Positions 1-6,455 of a stretch of 64,000 bases of DNA are shown piece after piece (position 1 is the first letter of the stretch; each line of letters opens with the position of its first letter). The DNA is from Pseudolabrys taiwanensis (lineage in GTDB: Bacteria; Pseudomonadota; Alphaproteobacteria; Rhizobiales; Xanthobacteraceae): contig NZ_CP031417.1 of the NCBI RefSeq assembly GCF_003367395.1, forward strand, positions 2,976,001 through 3,040,000, in the 5' to 3' direction. The notes below the pieces were generated by a model. That model made no database searches and was not told the DNA's origin. It worked only from the letters and a program-made list of their open reading frames with translations. Position numbers and translations under genes: made by a program.

Positions 1-34
1 GCGCGGCGCTCTTTGGCCGCGGAGGCTTGGACAT
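1..34 (-). CDS. 5' end of a gene running off the left edge (possible serine recombinase)
   Basis: An ATG at 34 to 32 on the minus strand is preceded by a strong ribosome binding site (GGGAGG at about 43 to 48), and the frame stays open to the window edge. Only eleven residues are visible, MSKPPRPKSAA. Such basic, proline-rich leaders precede the catalytic domain in alphaproteobacterial zinc-ribbon serine recombinases, but that is recalled resemblance over a very short stretch. The site may equally belong to an unrelated element gene. Confidence 0.35.
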   Translation of the reverse strand, partial: MSKPPRPKSAA

Positions 35-178
35 ACAACGCCGCCTCCCGGCCATGCGACCGAGAAGCGACATGTTTTCCGGCACATGTCTGCCGCTATC
101 TATTAAGGGTTTCGACGCCCCGGACCGGCTCAACTCGCTCAGTCCTTATCCTAGTCTACGTGCGATCAGCAACAGCGG

Positions 179-355
179 TCAATTTAGTTTCGCAAGATGG
201 CGGATTTCCGCCATTTGTAGGCGGGCGATTGCCGCATCCTGCTCCTGCTCAACGTCAATTCCCTCACATGCACAGTCGGACAGCGTTAAGCGACGAGGCC
301 GATTTTCCTTTGCCGCTCCGAACTCAGTCGGCCGGGACAATCCGGGGCCGGTCAT
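179..355 (-). CDS. small hypothetical protein (58 aa)
   Basis: This short minus-strand ORF begins at an ATG behind GAGGTCGCTAGG, a usable ribosome binding site. The protein starts MTGPGLSRPTEFGAAKENRP and ends with an acidic and then amphipathic stretch (IDVEQEQDAAIARLQMAEI), which reads like a real helical peptide. I do not recognise the family. It lies upstream of, and codirectional with, the gene start at position 34, so it may be the first cistron of an operon that leaves the window. A 143-aa plus-strand ORF covers the same bases but has the low-complexity look of an antisense shadow. Confidence 0.45.
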   Translation of the reverse strand: MTGPGLSRPTEFGAAKENRPRRLTLSDCACEGIDVEQEQDAAIARLQMAEIRHLAKLN

Positions 356-634
356 CCTAGCGACCTCGGTGCGAATACACGGCTGCTGGCTTTGGTCTCA
401 GCGTCTCCTTTCCATCAACCCGGCGGATTCCACGACGGCCTTGATGATGGGGAACTAACCGGCACCGGTCATCGGTAAACGCGGCTCGCTTCCGCGGCTT
501 CGCCTTGTGCAGCTCCGCCCCCTTCGGGAGCGCCTCCGGCGCTGCGTGTGACCGCCGCCCTTTGGTGCGCGGTTTTCACGTTCCCACAAGGCCAGGCGTG
601 GTGCCGGGCCGAACTGAAAACGAAGGAGACTACA

Positions 635-847
635 ATGACCAAATCCGAAACCAAGCGTCCGACCCATGCGCTCTATCAGGTGCAGGGCGACGAAAAAGCC
701 CGCTGGACCCGCATCGGCGCCGGCTGGATGAACAAGGACGGCAAAGGCATTAATATCGTTCTCGACTCCGTCCCCCTCTCCGGTCGCATCGTGCTGCGCG
801 AGGTCACCGAGGACGGTGCGCAAGAGGAGACCGGGGGTCAGCAATGA
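635..847 (+). CDS. small conserved mobile-element protein (70 aa)
   Basis: The ATG at 635 follows AAGGAGACTACA, an excellent Shine-Dalgarno, and this sets the start well inside a longer open frame. The protein is compact, with the core YQVQGDEKARWTRIGAGW followed by KDGKGINIVLDSVPLSG and RIVLRE. This pattern (a beta-rich domain with W-x-x-I-G, D-G-K-G and L-x-G-x-I-V-L-R) is familiar from short hypothetical proteins in alphaproteobacterial integrative elements, whose function is unknown to me. It is the first of three genes joined by ATGA overlaps, so the three are probably translated together. Confidence 0.75.
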   Translation: MTKSETKRPTHALYQVQGDEKARWTRIGAGWMNKDGKGINIVLDSVPLSGRIVLREVTEDGAQEETGGQQ

Positions 848-1005
848 CCCCGGCCGTCAGGCAAAAGGCGGCGCGACCGGAAACGGTCGCGCTCACCTTC
901 GCCGCCATCGAAGACATCTTCTGCTTCGAACTCGGCCGCAGCCGGGATGAAGCCCGGATATTCTGGGACGCCGCTCGCAGTTTCCAGCCGGCAGGTGCGC
1001 GATGA
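844..1005 (+). CDS. small hypothetical protein (53 aa), middle gene of a coupled trio
   Basis: The ATG at 844 overlaps the TGA of the preceding gene (ATGA), the classic arrangement for translational coupling. The product starts MTPAVRQKAARPETVALTF and continues with an acidic helix containing EDIFCFELGRSRDEARIFW. No domain is recognised. Its own stop overlaps the next start in the same way, and that double overlap is the main evidence that this very short frame is a real gene. Confidence 0.6.
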   Translation: MTPAVRQKAARPETVALTFAAIEDIFCFELGRSRDEARIFWDAARSFQPAGAR

Positions 1006-1184
1006 AGCCGCTCACCGTTCCCAGGCGCGGGCTCGCCGCAGATGATTACGAGGCGCGCATCGAACGCGCCATTCTGCGGGCGGAGGATCTCTACGACCTC
1101 GACGGCGAGACCTTCTTCCGGTGCCGCGATGGCTGTGTCGAGACCGGCGAGGCCGGCCTCATGCAGGATACATGGATCGAATGA
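1002..1184 (+). CDS. small hypothetical protein (60 aa), last gene of a coupled trio
   Basis: The start at 1002 overlaps the previous stop (ATGA). The 60-residue acidic product has an amphipathic helix around DYEARIERAILRAEDLYDL and two cysteines in FFRCRDGCVETGE, which could bind metal or be incidental. It is not recognised. A strong intrinsic terminator begins three bases after its stop codon, so the three small genes 635 to 1184 form one short transcription unit. Confidence 0.6.
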   Translation: MKPLTVPRRGLAADDYEARIERAILRAEDLYDLDGETFFRCRDGCVETGEAGLMQDTWIE

Positions 1185-1186
1185 GC

Positions 1187-1227
1187 GATCGGCGGCACCG
1201 CTTTGCGCGGCGCCGCCGATCTTTTTT
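1187..1227 (+). terminator. rho-independent terminator after the three-gene small ORF operon
   Basis: GATCGGCGGC at 1187 to 1196 pairs perfectly with GCCGCCGATC at 1212 to 1221, followed directly by six T at 1222 to 1227. The T tract is on the plus strand only, so it terminates the plus-strand trio. It slightly overlaps the end of the convergent gene. Confidence 0.85.
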
Positions 1228-1417
1228 ATGCGTCCGCGGCCTCGCCGCCGGGCGCCTGCGCAAGTCCCGGACCGGCGGCGCTGTGGTTGTTGTCGGATTT
1301 TTTCGGGCGGCCCCGCCTTGGTGCGTCCGGCATTCCTCCGATGAGCGACGCGAGCTCCGCATCGATCGATTCCTTTTGATCGATGAGCTCGCGAATGCGG
1401 ATGAGTTTTGCGTCCAT
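1226..1417 (-). CDS. small basic-tailed coiled-coil protein (63 aa)
   Basis: The start at 1417 is chosen because AAGGAGCAGAGC stands just before this ATG; the longer frame upstream has no such signal. The N-terminal half is a charged helix (MDAKLIRIRELIDQKESIDA), followed by an AT-hook-like patch RRGRPKK and a disordered tail. An R-G-R-P core after a short coiled coil suggests a small DNA-binding or scaffold protein, but the family is not recognised. It is the last minus-strand gene of the transfer cluster, 33 bases after the membrane-protein gene. Confidence 0.65.
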   Translation of the reverse strand: MDAKLIRIRELIDQKESIDAELASLIGGMPDAPRRGRPKKSDNNHSAAGPGLAQAPGGEAADA

Positions 1418-1450
1418 GCTCTGCTCCTTTATGGCCGATGAAAGATTCAC

Positions 1451-2014
1451 TCAGCGTATGACCTGCCGCGCGGAGCCGGCCGCGCGCGCGGGCTCCGCGA
1501 GGCTGGCCAGCAATTCGTCGCGGGCTGCGGTCAGCTGCACGATGACCTTACGCGCCTGAAACTCATTCAGCGCCCAGCCCAGCAAATAGGAGTCGCCCTC
1601 GCGCGTGTAGAGCATCGGAAAGGCATCCCTCGCCTCGCTCCACGCCTCGATATTCGCGGTGTCCGCCACCCTTATGGGCAAACGTGCCGGCGTCGGCCTG
1701 CGCGGAAGGCCGTGGGGCGCCTCGATCCGGTCGGCGTGGAAAATCACGGCACGGTCACGGCTCCCCCATCGTGATGCGACGGAAATCGACAGCCAGACGA
1801 GCGCGCCGCAGACCAGGGCGGCGATATAGGCCGGCCGATACGCGCCGGCGATTATGCACCAGAGGCAGATTAAAGCGGGCACCGCGCCCGTGACCAGAAT
1901 GACGGCCGATAGCCCGAAAATGCCGTAACGGGTTTCGACCCAGTTCAGACCCGCCGCCGTGAGATGGCCCTGCGCGTCGCGCTCGCGAATGGGTGTGGTC
2001 TGGAAACTACGCAT
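1451..2014 (-). CDS. two-helix inner-membrane protein next to the coupling protein
   Basis: The 187-residue protein has a short cytoplasmic N-terminus, two hydrophobic segments at about residues 31 to 57 (YGIFGLSAVILVTGAVPALI onwards) and 61 to 80, and a soluble C-terminal domain of about 100 residues. Its ATG overlaps the last eight bases of the coupling-protein gene, so the two are very likely translated together. VirD4-type coupling proteins normally carry two N-terminal membrane helices, and the neighbour has none. A role as a separately encoded membrane anchor is therefore an attractive inference, not shown by sequence identity. Confidence 0.75.
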   Translation of the reverse strand: MRSFQTTPIRERDAQGHLTAAGLNWVETRYGIFGLSAVILVTGAVPALICLWCIIAGAYRPAYIAALVCGALVWLSISVASRWGSRDRAVIFHADRIEAPHGLPRRPTPARLPIRVADTANIEAWSEARDAFPMLYTREGDSYLLGWALNEFQARKVIVQLTAARDELLASLAEPARAAGSARQVIR

Positions 2015-3380
2015 CGCGCGGCACCCGGTTCATGTAAAGCGGCGGCCGGCCCGGCACGAGCACGAGCTGGCGGTTGCTCTCGCGCGAAAACCACCGCGTG
2101 ATTTCATAGGGGTCGAGCAGGCGAACGCTCCTTGGATGCTCGCGCCGGCCGGTGTCGCCGTGGCTCATCGCCGAGCCCGATACGCGAACATCGTGCCGGT
2201 CCAAGACCTGAGTCATGCCGAGCATTTTGGAAAGATGCTCCGTCGTGGTGACATCGGCATTCCCGAACGCCTGGATAAATCCGGCATTCCCGAGGAACGT
2301 CTCCCAGGATTTCGGATAATGGGTCTTGAGCTGGGTTAAATCCTGCAGCACCGCCCAGAGCTTTACCCCGAACCCGGCCATTAATCCCGCCGCCGTTTCG
2401 ATCGAGCGCATGTGCCCGAGCGCCGGGAATTCTTCGAGGACGAACCACACCGGCAGAGACCCGCGCGCCGCGGGCGCGCGCTCGACCGCACATAATGCCT
2501 GCTGAATGACGAGACGCAGCCACCGGTAATGCGTCCCCATCCGCATGCCCGGCAGGACCAGGAAGATTGACAGGTCCCCTTTATGCAAATCCGTCAGCGC
2601 AAAATCCGAGCGCTCCGTAACGTGGATAATGTCGTCGAGCGGCGCCGTCTGCTCCTGCGCGGTCGATAAAATGCCTTGTAATTCCCGGCCGCCGGCCTGC
2701 GATTTTCCGAGGAACGACGCGCCGATATTCCCGACAACACCGTCGAAGGCAGATGAATTGGCCATCGCCTCGAACAGCCGTTCGAGTTCGGCCGGCGTCG
2801 CGCTCAGAAGACGGCGAACCTCCCGCAGGGTCGTTGGGAGCGCCGTCGACGAAATCAAATGCAGCGCGATGCCGCGCACCAGATTCTTGGCTGAATCCGT
2901 CCAGTGCGGATCGCGTGCATTGTTGATGATGAGCGAGTCGGCGAGCTGGGCGGCGTCGGCCGCCACATGCTCCGGCCTGCCATGACCGAGTTCGGTGAAC
3001 GGATTATGACACGCATTCGCAAGGCCAGTCTCATTGAACGGATCGAGCACGAATACGCGCTGACCCATTTTGGCCCGGTGCACCGCGCAGGCGCGCGCCA
3101 GCTCGCCCTTCGGATCGAGAACGACGACAGAGCCGGGATAGCGAAGCAGATTCGGAATAAGCACCGTTGAGGATTTTCCAGAGCGCGCGCCTGCGACCGT
3201 TACGCCATGGCGATCGTCTGAAATGCCGATACGGCGCTCGTCCCATTGGCCGAGCATTACCATGCCGGGATGCCAATCCCAGTTCGGCCCGAGCTCCCAG
3301 GGATTGCCCCAGATCTGGGACGGCGGCGTATTGGCGCAGTCCGCACGACCTGAACCGCGCGGTGGAAATGACCCAGTCAT
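2007..3380 (-). CDS. VirD4/TraG-type conjugal coupling ATPase, lacking membrane helices
   Basis: The 457-residue protein is a type IV coupling protein, which brings the relaxase-DNA complex to a secretion channel. The Walker A motif is at about residues 63 to 71 (AGARSGKSS), followed by VVVLDPKGELA, typical of TraG/VirD4. A Walker B-like VWFVLEEF lies at 311 to 318, with Glu-Glu instead of the usual Asp-Glu, and LWAVLQDLTQL follows. The start at 3380 is set by AGGAGG six bases upstream; an in-frame TTG at 3398 overlaps that signal. There is no hydrophobic N-terminal segment, so this is a short soluble form. It is transcribed away from the relaxase genes across the probable oriT. Confidence 0.9.
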   Translation of the reverse strand: MTGSFPPRGSGRADCANTPPSQIWGNPWELGPNWDWHPGMVMLGQWDERRIGISDDRHGVTVAGARSGKSSTVLIPNLLRYPGSVVVLDPKGELARACAVHRAKMGQRVFVLDPFNETGLANACHNPFTELGHGRPEHVAADAAQLADSLIINNARDPHWTDSAKNLVRGIALHLISSTALPTTLREVRRLLSATPAELERLFEAMANSSAFDGVVGNIGASFLGKSQAGGRELQGILSTAQEQTAPLDDIIHVTERSDFALTDLHKGDLSIFLVLPGMRMGTHYRWLRLVIQQALCAVERAPAARGSLPVWFVLEEFPALGHMRSIETAAGLMAGFGVKLWAVLQDLTQLKTHYPKSWETFLGNAGFIQAFGNADVTTTEHLSKMLGMTQVLDRHDVRVSGSAMSHGDTGRREHPRSVRLLDPYEITRWFSRESNRQLVLVPGRPPLYMNRVPRDA

Positions 3381-3557
3381 CGCACCCTCCTCTTTCAACG
3401 CGCCTCATGCGCGATGAGAAGGAGATGGCCATACTGATTTCATAAAAACAGACGTGCAGCATGGAGCACCATGCGCACGCATGCGACACAATGTGCCGCG
3501 ACGATGCAGATAACAACGATAGAAAAGATACTGCGGGATAAGTTGCAAGTAACGAAA

Positions 3558-3566
3558 GCGCACTTA
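3558..3566 (-). other. possible relaxase nick core (TAAGTGCGC)
   Basis: Read on the minus strand, this site is CTAAGTGCGC followed by TTTCG. The core TAAGTGCG matches the nic region of RSF1010-family oriTs as I remember it. The match is short and the relaxase here belongs to a different (VirD2/MOBP-like) group, so this is only a candidate. Confidence 0.3.
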
Positions 3567-3610
3567 GGTAGAGCGACGCTAGGCTTAAGCGGAGTGGGGT
3601 AACGAGATGT

Positions 3611-3653
3611 GGATTTGGAATCGAAATCCGTTCCGGATTCGAATTCCAAATCC
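3611..3653. other. long near-perfect hairpin in the probable oriT
   Basis: GGATTTGGAAT at 3611 to 3621 pairs with ATTCCAAATCC at 3643 to 3653. Inside it CGA and ATCCG (3622 to 3630) pair with CGGAT and TCG (3634 to 3641), with single-base bulges and a three-base loop. The resulting stem of about 19 pairs is far longer than expected by chance. Relaxase recognition sites are typically such inverted repeats next to nic. There is no T tract, which argues against a terminator. Confidence 0.6.
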
Positions 3654-3703
3654 CTAAGGGACCGGGGAAGGCCGCTGCCGCTCTTCCCCACACCCCATCC
3701 CGG

Positions 3704-3721
3704 TTCGAGCGAGCGCTCGAA
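3704..3721. promoter_or_regulatory. operator-like inverted repeat before the mobC-like gene
   Basis: TTCGAGCG at 3704 to 3711 and CGCTCGAA at 3714 to 3721 form a perfect eight-base dyad with a two-base spacer, ending 25 bases before the mobC-like start. The downstream gene encodes a probable ribbon-helix-helix protein, a class that often represses its own promoter through short dyads. Autoregulation is therefore likely, by inference. Confidence 0.5.
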
Positions 3722-3746
3722 TGAATGAGCGTGAAAGTGAATTCGA

Positions 3747-4211
3747 ATGCCAAGACCCCGCACGTATAGTCAGGCTGCCCGCACCCACTCCGTTACGGTG
3801 CGCGTCACAGCGGAACAGCATGCGAAGCTTCGTGCACTGGCGGTTCAGAATCAGGACACGCTTGCCGGTTATGTCGAGAAGCTCCTGACACAGCAATCCA
3901 CACCGCATGCGGCCAACCAGAACGACGGACACTTGCCGCCGCTGGCCATAGCAGAGCTCAAACGGCTCGTGAACGCGCTGCATGCGGCCGCGCTCGCGCC
4001 GGAGGCACGGATCGACTCCGAAAATAGGGCCATAGCGATTGCTCTGCGCGACGTGCTGCAGGTCCTGATCGCGGACGAATTACTTGCAAAACGCATCAAC
4101 GAAACCCAGCAGAAAGTCTCTGCCGATGATACCCAGGCTCCAAAAGCGCGGAACGAGTTTCAAAGGGTCGTGCAAATATATCCTTCACGACAAGAAGGCG
4201 GAGAGCCGTGA
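3747..4211 (+). CDS. MobC-like relaxosome accessory protein
   Basis: The 154-residue protein opens with a basic leader and a probable ribbon-helix-helix fold: beta strand SVTVRVT, then helix AEQHAKLRALAVQ and helix TLAGYVEKLLT. The later helical part (PPLAIAELKRLVNALHAA) fits an oligomerisation region. Proteins of this layout directly before a relaxase help open oriT and often repress the operon. The relaxase start lies 86 bases inside this gene in another frame. The assignment rests on position and fold pattern, since MobC sequences are very divergent. Confidence 0.7.
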   Translation: MPRPRTYSQAARTHSVTVRVTAEQHAKLRALAVQNQDTLAGYVEKLLTQQSTPHAANQNDGHLPPLAIAELKRLVNALHAAALAPEARIDSENRAIAIALRDVLQVLIADELLAKRINETQQKVSADDTQAPKARNEFQRVVQIYPSRQEGGEP

Positions 4212-5523
4212 GCGCGTATCCTGGGTGCTGACCCAGAACCTGTCATCGCATTTCGATGATGCCTGGTACGAAATGTACGAGACATGGCGCAATCAGGCCC
4301 AGCTCAAGGCCAATGCAGGATTGCAGGCGCGAGGGCGGAAGAACACCAATCCCGTCCTGCATTATACCTTATCGTGGCATGAGACAGATCGCCCGACCGA
4401 TCAGCAAATGAGGGATGCCGCGATCAATACCCTCGTTCTGCTGGGCCTTGGCGAGCACGAGGCCGTTGTGGTTGGCCATACGGACACCAAGCACTGCCAT
4501 GTTCATATCGTCTGCAATACAGTCCACCCCTATACCGGACGGACCGCCGATCTCAAATTTACAAAAGAAAAGCTTTCGCGGTGGGCTCAGGAGTACGAGC
4601 AGACGCTTGGCATGATTCACTGCGAGGAACGGGTGCGCAATAACGAGCAACGCGACCTTATCCGCAAGGAACGTCAACGCGAGCGCCTCTTTGAAAAGCC
4701 CGCCCTGGCGCCGCCCGCCCCCTATCGGCCGGTCAAAGATCAATCGCCCTCGCGTCCTGTCTGGATCGCACGGCAGACCCTCGTCGAAACCATGAAGATG
4801 ATGCGGGCCAACCTGGATGAGCGCCACAAGGTGGAGCGAAGCCAGGCCGGCTTCGCCCGCGAACACGAACGCGACGCGCTCGACAAGGAGAGCACCGCTG
4901 CCCTCGACCGTCAGGCCCGGGCCGTCAAAGACCTGTTCCGTCCGCAGTGGAAGACACTTTATCAGGCCCAGAACCGCGAACGACGATTCGTCACAAACAA
5001 CCGGACCAATATTCTCGAACGGGCCGTGTTCGTATTCCGCAACCGCGCGCGTCTATTCTCCGCCTATCCGCCTAAATTCAAGGAGATTGCAGGACTTATT
5101 GTGTCCCGTAAGAAGCTCGATCAGGCGCTTTCCCGCGTTCATCAGAAGGAACGCCGCGCCTTGGGCCGTTCACAGAATGCGACCCTGCGCCGCGGATCGG
5201 ACCTGATTATGCAGGCGCACCGCGAGCGCTATCATGCCATGGCTCAGCGTCATTTGAACGAAACGCGCGCGCTCGAACAGCACCACGACCATGAACGCGG
5301 CCTGATCACGCTGTCGGCGGCAAAGACGAAGATCATGACGCCGGCGGTCGAGCGCACGCGCTTGGCGCCAAATGGGCCCGTGCCGGATCAATTTAATGAC
5401 GCGGCCTGGGCTGCGAATTCCCTATCTTTCGACGAATTGCCGAGACGAGCGGATCGCATACGGCAGGACATGGAAGACTGGCGCCGCCACCAGGGACATC
5501 GCGACCTCGGGCGCGAGCTGTAA
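4126..5523 (+). CDS. VirD2-type relaxase (mobilization nuclease)
   Basis: The 465-residue relaxase nicks one DNA strand at oriT and stays bound to its 5' end. The start at 4126 gives MIPRLQKRGTSFKGSCKYIL, the conserved opening of alphaproteobacterial VirD2-like relaxases; the upstream in-frame ATG at 4084 adds an unlikely leader. Tyr18 is the best candidate nucleophile. The metal-binding motif is H118-T-D-T-K-H-C-H-V-H127 with N131 after it, matching the HxDxxHxH pattern of the Pfam Relaxase family. About 320 helical, charged residues follow, a region repeated in the next gene. The long overlap with the mobC-like gene suggests tightly linked expression. Confidence 0.9.
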   Translation: MIPRLQKRGTSFKGSCKYILHDKKAESRERVSWVLTQNLSSHFDDAWYEMYETWRNQAQLKANAGLQARGRKNTNPVLHYTLSWHETDRPTDQQMRDAAINTLVLLGLGEHEAVVVGHTDTKHCHVHIVCNTVHPYTGRTADLKFTKEKLSRWAQEYEQTLGMIHCEERVRNNEQRDLIRKERQRERLFEKPALAPPAPYRPVKDQSPSRPVWIARQTLVETMKMMRANLDERHKVERSQAGFAREHERDALDKESTAALDRQARAVKDLFRPQWKTLYQAQNRERRFVTNNRTNILERAVFVFRNRARLFSAYPPKFKEIAGLIVSRKKLDQALSRVHQKERRALGRSQNATLRRGSDLIMQAHRERYHAMAQRHLNETRALEQHHDHERGLITLSAAKTKIMTPAVERTRLAPNGPVPDQFNDAAWAANSLSFDELPRRADRIRQDMEDWRRHQGHRDLGREL

Positions 5524-5544
5524 ATGAATCAAAAGGAGGACCGC

Positions 5545-6351
5545 ATGTCAGATAGTGAGAAGACCAGACCGGATCGGCTTTCCGATGTCTTCAGTGGCGA
5601 GGCCGAGCCCAGCTTCGCATCACAGCTCCAGGCCACGGCATATTTTCAATCGGCCCGGACGGCCATCCTCGACCGCCAGGAGCGGGAGAGAAGCCGTATT
5701 GTCTTTGAGTATTCGCAGGCGCGTGCCCGAATTCTGGATAAAGTCGTTGCCGCCTATCGCCCGCTGAAGGTCGATCTGGCGCGCCTTCATGGACGCGAGC
5801 AGCGCTTCGCCGCCGCGAAATCAACCGGACCGCTCGACCGGGCACTGTTTATTGCCGCCAACCGGCAACGGCTCTCACGGCACAAGCGCCTTGCACCGCG
5901 CGAGATCGGAGCCATGATCGGCTCGCCGGACCGGTTTGCAAGGACGTTGTCAGCCCTGCATCTCGATGAACGCACGACTCTTGAGCGCAAAGAATCGGCC
6001 GCCTTTCAGTTGCATATCCAGCCCGTCGACGCCGAGTATCGCCGCAGCGAAGAGGCCGTGACGACCCGTACCCGCACCGAGCTCAACACCGAACTCGGCC
6101 GCTTCATTTCGAGCTCTCCAGACTCGAAAGCGGCGCGAGAACATTATCAGACACGTTTCGCGCCCCATCTGGCGGCAGAGGCCCCGGCTCCTCCACCGGC
6201 AGAACCGCAAGCGCCGGTGCAAGCCTTCGCGGCCAAAGCCAGAGACGCAGGGCATGTTTTTCATCGGCGGTCTGAACAAATCCGCATCGACATGCAAAAC
6301 TGGCTCAAGACCCGGCCGCAGCGCGAGCGCGACGATGGACGGGAGATGTAA
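5545..6351 (+). CDS. stand-alone paralogue of the relaxase C-terminal region
   Basis: The 268-residue helical protein has no nuclease motifs. AAAGGAGG six bases before the ATG at 5545 fixes the start; another ATG at 5524 abuts the relaxase stop but lies before the ribosome binding site. Three blocks match the relaxase C-terminal region: YRPLKVDLARLHGREQRF against FRPQWKTLYQAQNRERRF, LDRALFIAANRQRL against LERAVFVFRNRARL, and the end QIRIDMQNW with RDDGREM against RIRQDMEDW with RDLGREL. It therefore arose by duplication and may bind the same partner, such as the coupling protein, or compete with the relaxase. This reading is new to me. Confidence 0.8.
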   Translation: MSDSEKTRPDRLSDVFSGEAEPSFASQLQATAYFQSARTAILDRQERERSRIVFEYSQARARILDKVVAAYRPLKVDLARLHGREQRFAAAKSTGPLDRALFIAANRQRLSRHKRLAPREIGAMIGSPDRFARTLSALHLDERTTLERKESAAFQLHIQPVDAEYRRSEEAVTTRTRTELNTELGRFISSSPDSKAAREHYQTRFAPHLAAEAPAPPPAEPQAPVQAFAAKARDAGHVFHRRSEQIRIDMQNWLKTRPQRERDDGREM

Positions 6352-6455
6352 GCGTAGACGATGCTAGAAATCGACCGATTATGAGACTTTGAAGTGGTAC
6401 GATCGTTCACGTCTAACTAATCTGTACATTTGCTGATCTGCTCAAGGATGAGTGC

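Larger units (their letters stand above)
3381..3746. other. intergenic region between divergent transfer genes, probable oriT and promoters
   Basis: This 366-base stretch has no gene. It separates the coupling-protein gene (minus) from the mobC-like and relaxase genes (plus), a common position for oriT. It is richer in A+T than its surroundings around 3470 to 3610 and contains the dyads listed separately. Promoters for both directions should lie here, but no convincing -35/-10 pair could be assigned. Confidence 0.6.

Noticed and set aside
27..458. 143-residue plus-strand frame at the left edge (and a 115-residue one at 13 to 360)
   Set aside because: Residue composition is low-complexity Ser/Arg/Ala without recognisable fold. 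The minus strand has a better-looking 58-residue gene with a ribosome site.
455..844. 129-residue minus-strand frame opposite the first small gene
   Set aside because: Its composition is shadow-like, and the plus strand has an excellent ribosome site and coupled genes.
3611..3653. Hairpin considered as a terminator of the divergent genes
   Set aside because: There is no T tract on either side, and both neighbours are transcribed away from it.
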